Shown here piece by piece: positions 59,771 through 64,000 of a stretch of 64,000 bases of DNA (within the stretch, counting starts at the first letter, position 1; the number at the start of each line of letters is the position of its first letter). Origin of the DNA: Flavipsychrobacter sp. Lineage in GTDB: Bacteria; Bacteroidota; Bacteroidia; Chitinophagales; Chitinophagaceae. The stretch lies in assembly GCA_017849575.1 (NCBI GenBank), contig JAFIGV010000011.1:62001-126000 (forward strand), in the 5' to 3' direction. A program made the translations under genes and the position numbers. The notes beneath the pieces were generated by a model. It was not told where the DNA came from and did not search any database. It saw nothing but the letters and a program-made list of their open reading frames with translations.

Positions 59771-60262
59771 ATGAAGAAATTTTTTGCAACCGTAGCCGGC
59801 CTTGCATTTTCGATGTCCCTGTTTGCGCAGAGCGAACTGCCCGATACACAGGTAAAAGATGTGAACACCGGTAAAAAGGTTGCATTTGGCGAAACTTTTG
59901 AAAAAGGGAAAGTTACGCTGGTGAGCTTCTGGGCTACCTGGTGTGTGCCCTGCAAAAAAGAAATAAAAAATATCCGCGAAAAAATGGCAGCCTGGAAACA
60001 GGAAGCCGACTTCAATTACGTTACTGTATCCATTGATGAATCGAGAGCCGAGGGTTTGGTACGCAGCTACGCAAAATCACAAGGATGGGATTTTCCTTAC
60101 TATATTGATCCGAACTCAGATCTAAAGCGCTCCCTCAATTTTCAAACCGTGCCGTTTACACTGATCGTGGACAAGAATGGGAAGGTGGCCTACATGCATA
60201 CCGGTTATGAAGAAGGAGGTGAAAATGAGGTATTTGAGAAAGTTAAAGAGCTTGCTCAATAA
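59771..60262 (+). CDS. TlpA-like thioredoxin family protein
   Basis: A 163-residue exported protein with signal peptide ending MSLFAQ. The thioredoxin fold shows the redox motif WCVPC in VSFWATWCVPCKKEIKNI and the cis-Pro in VPFTLIVDKNG. TlpA/ResA-type proteins reduce or isomerise disulfides, for example in cytochrome c maturation. The gene has its own terminator and a DUF6029 gene divergent on the other side. Confidence 0.93.
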   Translation: MKKFFATVAGLAFSMSLFAQSELPDTQVKDVNTGKKVAFGETFEKGKVTLVSFWATWCVPCKKEIKNIREKMAAWKQEADFNYVTVSIDESRAEGLVRSYAKSQGWDFPYYIDPNSDLKRSLNFQTVPFTLIVDKNGKVAYMHTGYEEGGENEVFEKVKELAQ

Positions 60263-60283
60263 AGTTTGGGAATAAATTGTTGA

Positions 60284-60311
60284 AGCCGTGCCGCAAGCGC
60301 GGCTTTTTTTT
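60284..60311 (+). terminator. Terminator of the TlpA-like gene
   Basis: AGCCGTGC-CGCAA-GCGCGGCT (8 bp, one G-T) followed by eight T, 22 nt after the stop. Confidence 0.9.
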
Positions 60312-60363
60312 GCGGAAAGCTTTTTCTATTTTTTGAAGATGAAAACGATCAACGCCTAAACTT

Positions 60364-61083
60364 ATGACCCCCGGAAAATACGCTCTTTACAAACTATCGG
60401 CACACAAGATATTCAGGCCGCTCACGGACCGGCTCTTTAAAGTGCTGCACTTCCTGCGTTTCGCCCAATGGGTGGAGGAAAATCAGCAGCTCGAATACAA
60501 CGATTTCAGAGCAGACGGAAGTGTGTATAAACGCCGCTACAACGTGCATGAACTCATCGCCGCAAAGCTGAAGGATGAGCCCATTCACTATCTGGAATTT
60601 GGCGTCGCCGATTGCGAAACATTACTGTGGTGGATCAGTCAGAACAAACATCCTGAGTCTTTATTCTTTGGCTTCGACACCTTTACCGGACTTCCGGAAG
60701 ACTGGGGTCATTACAAAAAAGGAACTTTTGACTTGCAGGGGGTGATACCGACCGTAGCCGACAAAAGAGTAACCCTTATTAAAGGACTTTTTCAGGAAAC
60801 GCTTTTCAATTTCTTAAAGACCTTTCCCAACGATAAAAAAAAGTTCATTTCGCTCGATGCGGATCTTTACAGCGCAACACTGTTCGTACTTACTACCCTT
60901 GCACCGTGGCTCCGAGTGGGCGATATTCTGGTCTTTGACGAATTCTCTGCACAAGAGCACGAATATCTCGCTTACACCCATTTCTGCAAGGCATTTCCGC
61001 ATATCGGTCTCAAAGCTTTTGCAGCCGCTAACAATTATGCCTGCGTAGCCTTTGAAGTGATCTCTATATCGGCCGCGCCATAA
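60364..61083 (+). CDS. Class I SAM-dependent methyltransferase, TylF-like
   Basis: The 239-residue protein has a TylF/MycF-like core: HYLEFGVADCETLLWWISQN, FFGFDTFTGLPEDWGHYKKG, VTLIKGLFQETL and metal-binding FISLDADLYSATLFVL with VFDEFSAQEHEY. Family members O-methylate sugars or secondary metabolites. It lies 43 nt upstream of a radical SAM gene on the same strand and likely shares its transcript. Substrate unknown. Confidence 0.85.
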   Translation: MTPGKYALYKLSAHKIFRPLTDRLFKVLHFLRFAQWVEENQQLEYNDFRADGSVYKRRYNVHELIAAKLKDEPIHYLEFGVADCETLLWWISQNKHPESLFFGFDTFTGLPEDWGHYKKGTFDLQGVIPTVADKRVTLIKGLFQETLFNFLKTFPNDKKKFISLDADLYSATLFVLTTLAPWLRVGDILVFDEFSAQEHEYLAYTHFCKAFPHIGLKAFAAANNYACVAFEVISISAAP

Positions 61084-61126
61084 CCGTTACTTTTTCAGCC
61101 CGTACTTTTGAAGAAACTTAACTGGC

Positions 61127-63319
61127 TTGTCTCCTTCCATACTGCTCCTTACGCCGCCGTTCACACAACTCAACACACCCTATCCGGCCACAACCTATTT
61201 AAAGGGATTTCTCAACACCCGAAACATACCGTCCTTTCAATGCGACCTGGGCATAGAAGTGACCCTGAGGTTATTTTCAAAATCTGGCCTAACGCGTCTG
61301 TTCGCAAGGCTGAGAGAAGCTGACCTCACCGAGGATTATAGCCGAATGTATGAGTTGCGCGAACGCTACTGCAATACTATCGAGGCTACGGTGGAATTTT
61401 TACAGGGAAAGAACCCAACCCTGGCCCATCTGATCTGCAGTAGAAATTTGCTACCGGAAGGACCACGCTTTGCGCAAATGGATGATCTTGTGCACGCCTT
61501 TGGGAAAATGGGCATACAAGATAAAGCCAAGCACCTGGCGACCATGTATCTTGAAGACCTGTCGGACCTGATACAACAGGCTGTGGACCCCCACTTCGGA
61601 TTGAGCAGATATGCCGAGCGGCTGGGAAGAAGTGCGGCAAGCTTCGACGAACTTTACACTGCCCTGCAACAGCCTTTGAGCCTGATCGACCAGCTCACCA
61701 TCGAAACGCTTTCCGAAAAACTGGCCGTTATGCAACCGGCAATAGCGGGATTCTCCGTGCCCTTTCCGGGAAATTTGTTCTCCGCCTTCCGGTGTGCTCA
61801 ATGGCTAAAACAGGAACACCCTGCTGTGAAAGTGGTGATGGGCGGAGGTTTTCCCAACACCGAACTACGCTCCCTCAGCGACCCGCGTGTTTTTGAGTTT
61901 TTTGATTTCATCACGCTCGATGATGGTGAAGCTCCTTTAGAAAACCTGATCCATTTTGTGCAGGGCACTAAAAGCGAAGCCGAACTAAAACGAACTTACC
62001 TGCTACTCAACGACGGCGTTGTGTATAGAAATAATCAACAATGCAGCGATTACCGACAGGGGCAGGTGGGCACACCCGACTATAGCGATCTGCTGCTCGA
62101 CCAATACATATCGGTAATAGAAGTGACCAACCCCATGCACAGCATGTGGAGCGATGGAAGGTGGAACAAACTGACGATGGCCCATGGATGTTACTGGGGC
62201 AAATGTACTTTTTGCGATACCTCGCTGCCCTATATCGCCGCTTACGAGCCTGTGGCAGCTTCTTTGCTGGCAGACAGAATGGAAGAACTGATTGCACAAA
62301 CCGGAACTACGGGTTTCCATTTTGTGGACGAAGCTGCCCCCCCGGCATTGATGCGTGCGCTGGCACTGGAAATCATCAGGCGCAAAATGGTGGTGAGCTG
62401 GTGGACCAATATCCGCTTCGAAAAAGCCTTTACCCGCGACCTTTGTATGCTGCTCAAAGCCTCTGGCTGCATAGCCGTAAGCGGCGGATTGGAGGTGGCT
62501 TCCGACCGGTTGCTTGCGCTGATACAAAAAGGCATTACAGTAAAACAAGTGGCACAGGTCAACCAACACTTTACCGAAGCCGGTATAATGGTGCACGCCT
62601 ACCTCATGTATGGATTTCCTACGCAGACCGCGCAAGAAACAATTGACTCGCTGGAAATGGTGCGCCAAATGTTTGCGGCGGGAATCTTACAGTCGGCCTT
62701 CTGGCATCAGTTTGCCATGACGGCCCATAGCCCGGTAGGCCTTGCACCCGAACAATATCAGGTAACCATCGAAAACGCAGAACCAGGGAGCTTTGCGAAC
62801 AATGACAGAGTACACCATGACCCCGGCGGAGCAGATCACGAGAGCTTTTCTTTTGGCTTAAAAAAGTCCCTTTTCAACTATATGCACGGAGCATGTCTCG
62901 ACCACCCTTTGCATAAATGGTTTGACTTTAAGACGCCGAAGACTACTGTTGCGGCTGGCTATATCACGGCCGCATTGGCAGATGATGCGCTGCCTGAATA
63001 TAAAGCAAACACCAAAGTCATCTTCCTCGGCACACTGCCTGCGGTGCAATACCAGACTAAATCGAAAAAAGGTGCAACCTGGGAAAATGCACTGCTAACA
63101 TTTTATACTTCATCGGGCGAAATGACCATCAACCTGGACAAAGAAAAAGGGAACTGGCTGTGCGCATTACTACCTGCCCTGATGCTATACCATGAGCAAA
63201 CATGGACTATGCAGGAAGTGAAAACCCGATACGAACAAGCGGACTTTGAAGACTTCGAAATGTTCTGGTTCAACAAGCCTGTAAATCAACTATACAAGGC
63301 GGGATTATTGACGGTATAA
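61127..63319 (+). CDS. B12-binding-type radical SAM protein
   Basis: The 730-residue enzyme most likely starts at TTG 61127; no in-frame ATG or GTG exists before the upstream stop at 61109. The N-terminal domain (SILLLTPPFTQLNTPYPATT, YLKGFL) resembles a cobalamin-binding domain. Residues ~225-275 have VVMGGGFPNTELR. The radical SAM core has Cys355, Cys360 and Cys363 in GCYWGKCTFCDTS, giving CX4CX2C instead of CX3CX2C. Later blocks are HFVDEAAPPALMRAL, GGLEVASDRLLALIQKGIT and AYLMYGFPTQTAQETIDSLE. The substrate is unknown; pairing with a methyltransferase suggests modification of a metabolite or peptide. Confidence 0.88.
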   Translation: MSPSILLLTPPFTQLNTPYPATTYLKGFLNTRNIPSFQCDLGIEVTLRLFSKSGLTRLFARLREADLTEDYSRMYELRERYCNTIEATVEFLQGKNPTLAHLICSRNLLPEGPRFAQMDDLVHAFGKMGIQDKAKHLATMYLEDLSDLIQQAVDPHFGLSRYAERLGRSAASFDELYTALQQPLSLIDQLTIETLSEKLAVMQPAIAGFSVPFPGNLFSAFRCAQWLKQEHPAVKVVMGGGFPNTELRSLSDPRVFEFFDFITLDDGEAPLENLIHFVQGTKSEAELKRTYLLLNDGVVYRNNQQCSDYRQGQVGTPDYSDLLLDQYISVIEVTNPMHSMWSDGRWNKLTMAHGCYWGKCTFCDTSLPYIAAYEPVAASLLADRMEELIAQTGTTGFHFVDEAAPPALMRALALEIIRRKMVVSWWTNIRFEKAFTRDLCMLLKASGCIAVSGGLEVASDRLLALIQKGITVKQVAQVNQHFTEAGIMVHAYLMYGFPTQTAQETIDSLEMVRQMFAAGILQSAFWHQFAMTAHSPVGLAPEQYQVTIENAEPGSFANNDRVHHDPGGADHESFSFGLKKSLFNYMHGACLDHPLHKWFDFKTPKTTVAAGYITAALADDALPEYKANTKVIFLGTLPAVQYQTKSKKGATWENALLTFYTSSGEMTINLDKEKGNWLCALLPALMLYHEQTWTMQEVKTRYEQADFEDFEMFWFNKPVNQLYKAGLLTV

Positions 63320-63347
63320 AAAAATCCCGGTTGTTTAAACCGGGACC
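63320..63347 (-). terminator. Terminator between the radical SAM and POT genes
   Basis: TCCCGGTT-GTTTA-AACCGGGA forms an 8 bp stem. On the minus strand it is followed by seven T and lies 17 nt after the POT stop; on the plus strand the downstream tract is weaker. Confidence 0.85.
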
Positions 63348-63364
63348 TAAAAGTTGAGTGGTGA

Positions 63365-64000
63365 CTACTTAACACCATGCATCATTTTCTGGATCGGCTT
63401 ATTAAGCGCTATTAACACGAGTCCTAAAACAATTACGAAACCTGAAATAGTGGAAAAAATTAACTGGGCTCCCATGCTTTCGACGAAAGAGGCAAGGAAA
63501 CCTCCAACAATGTTTGCCACGAAAGTTGCCAAAAGCCAAACACCCATCATCAACGACGCAAATTTTGGATGAGCTAACTTGGTTACAACAGACAAACCAA
63601 CAGGAGAAAGGCATAGTTCCCCTATTGTATGTACGAGATAAGTCATCACAAGCCAAAATAAACTAGCCTTAATTGTCTCATCAGCTACATCACCGCCTCG
63701 TTGGGCAATCGCACCCAACATAAAAAAGAATCCAACTCCCAGTAATACCATCCCTAACCCCATTTTTACGGGGGTAGAAATTTTCTTTCCTAGCCTGGAA
63801 GTCCAGAAAATACTAAATAGTGGCGCCAACAGTACTATAAAGAGCGGATTAACAGATTGAAACCATGAAGTTGGTATAACAAAGTTACCCACAGACCTGT
63901 CTATAAATTTATCGGTATAAAGGCTAAGCGAAGAACCTGCTTGTTCGAAACCTGCCCAGAAAAAAATAACGAAAGCAGTCAAAATAAAGATGACTGTCAT
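63365..64000 (-). CDS. Proton-dependent oligopeptide transporter (POT family), C-terminal part
   Basis: The frame is open to the window edge, giving the last 211 residues of a POT transporter. It has FFWAGFEQAGSSLSLYTDKF, SVNPLFIVLLAPLFSIFWTS, HTIGELCLSPVGLSVVTKLA and four to five membrane helices, ending MMHGVK. It is clearly related to the POT gene at 33013-34569 (EQAGGSLSLY, VNSLFVIIFAPL, LALSPIGLSL, KLMHEVK), but diverged. The true start lies beyond the window. Confidence 0.93.
   Translation of the reverse strand: MTVIFILTAFVIFFWAGFEQAGSSLSLYTDKFIDRSVGNFVIPTSWFQSVNPLFIVLLAPLFSIFWTSRLGKKISTPVKMGLGMVLLGVGFFFMLGAIAQRGGDVADETIKASLFWLVMTYLVHTIGELCLSPVGLSVVTKLAHPKFASLMMGVWLLATFVANIVGGFLASFVESMGAQLIFSTISGFVIVLGLVLIALNKPIQKMMHGVK

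Overview
This 64 kb window comes from a Bacteroidota chromosome, most likely a Chitinophagaceae or Sphingobacteriales-type bacterium. The evidence is of three kinds. Promoters follow the Bacteroidota consensus (TTTG, about 18 nt, TAnnTTTG) and Shine-Dalgarno sites are scarce. Several gene families are typical of the phylum: PorD of the type IX secretion system, DUF4296, DUF6029, a 2TM-domain protein, a PID-CTERM-like peptide and a MbnP/MbnH pair. Finally, the intergenic DNA is full of small palindromic repeats. I see no rRNA, no CRISPR array, no transposase and no prophage. There is one tRNA, tRNA-Leu(CAG).

Layout. 0-5.5 kb: the start of secA (cut by the window edge), a secreted repeat protein, divergent rlmI and recN, and an FAD oxidoreductase. 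5.6-6.6 kb: tRNA-Leu followed by about 850 bp of repeat debris. 6.6-9.6 kb: two short-chain dehydrogenases, an AraC regulator and a truncated gene remnant. 9.8-12.6 kb: an orphan TPR histidine kinase, a tail-less SSB and a zinc-ribbon protein. 12.9-19 kb: an accessory stretch of lipoproteins, small unknown proteins and three exported fibre-like repeat proteins, carrying four copies of a CCCC/CGGG motif placed like a promoter element. 19.3-22.8 kb: etfBA, an exported choice-of-anchor-like protein and a secreted alpha/beta hydrolase. 23-27.4 kb: an ABC exporter, CorA with a NUDIX hydrolase, and class 1 fructose-bisphosphatase. 27.5-30 kb: a compact ACP, ketosynthase, degenerate-ketosynthase set. 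30-31.4 kb: an outer-membrane-like gene bracketed by 58 bp direct repeats.

31.4-44.3 kb holds a POT transporter, ispD and secreted-protein operon; a small HExxH protein; a 2TM protein; a hybrid TPR sensor kinase with a membrane-anchored receiver; an aminotransferase; coaBC, porD and DUF4296; and the MbnP/MbnH pair. 44.6-49 kb holds the PID-CTERM-like peptide, rny, an NlpC/P60 peptidase and a repeat protein. 49-64 kb holds thrS and infC (without the usual rpmI-rplT behind), an ABC transporter with a LolA-like protein, a sensor kinase, nadB, DUF6029 divergent from a TlpA-like thioredoxin, a methyltransferase plus radical SAM pair, and a second POT transporter cut by the window edge.

Most genes are housekeeping or envelope functions. 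The least explained material is the 13.5-18.5 kb surface-protein region with its shared upstream motif, the KS/KS/ACP mini-cluster, the methyltransferase and radical SAM pair, and several covarying hairpin repeats (5.8 and 22.9 kb; 48.7 and 49.0 kb).
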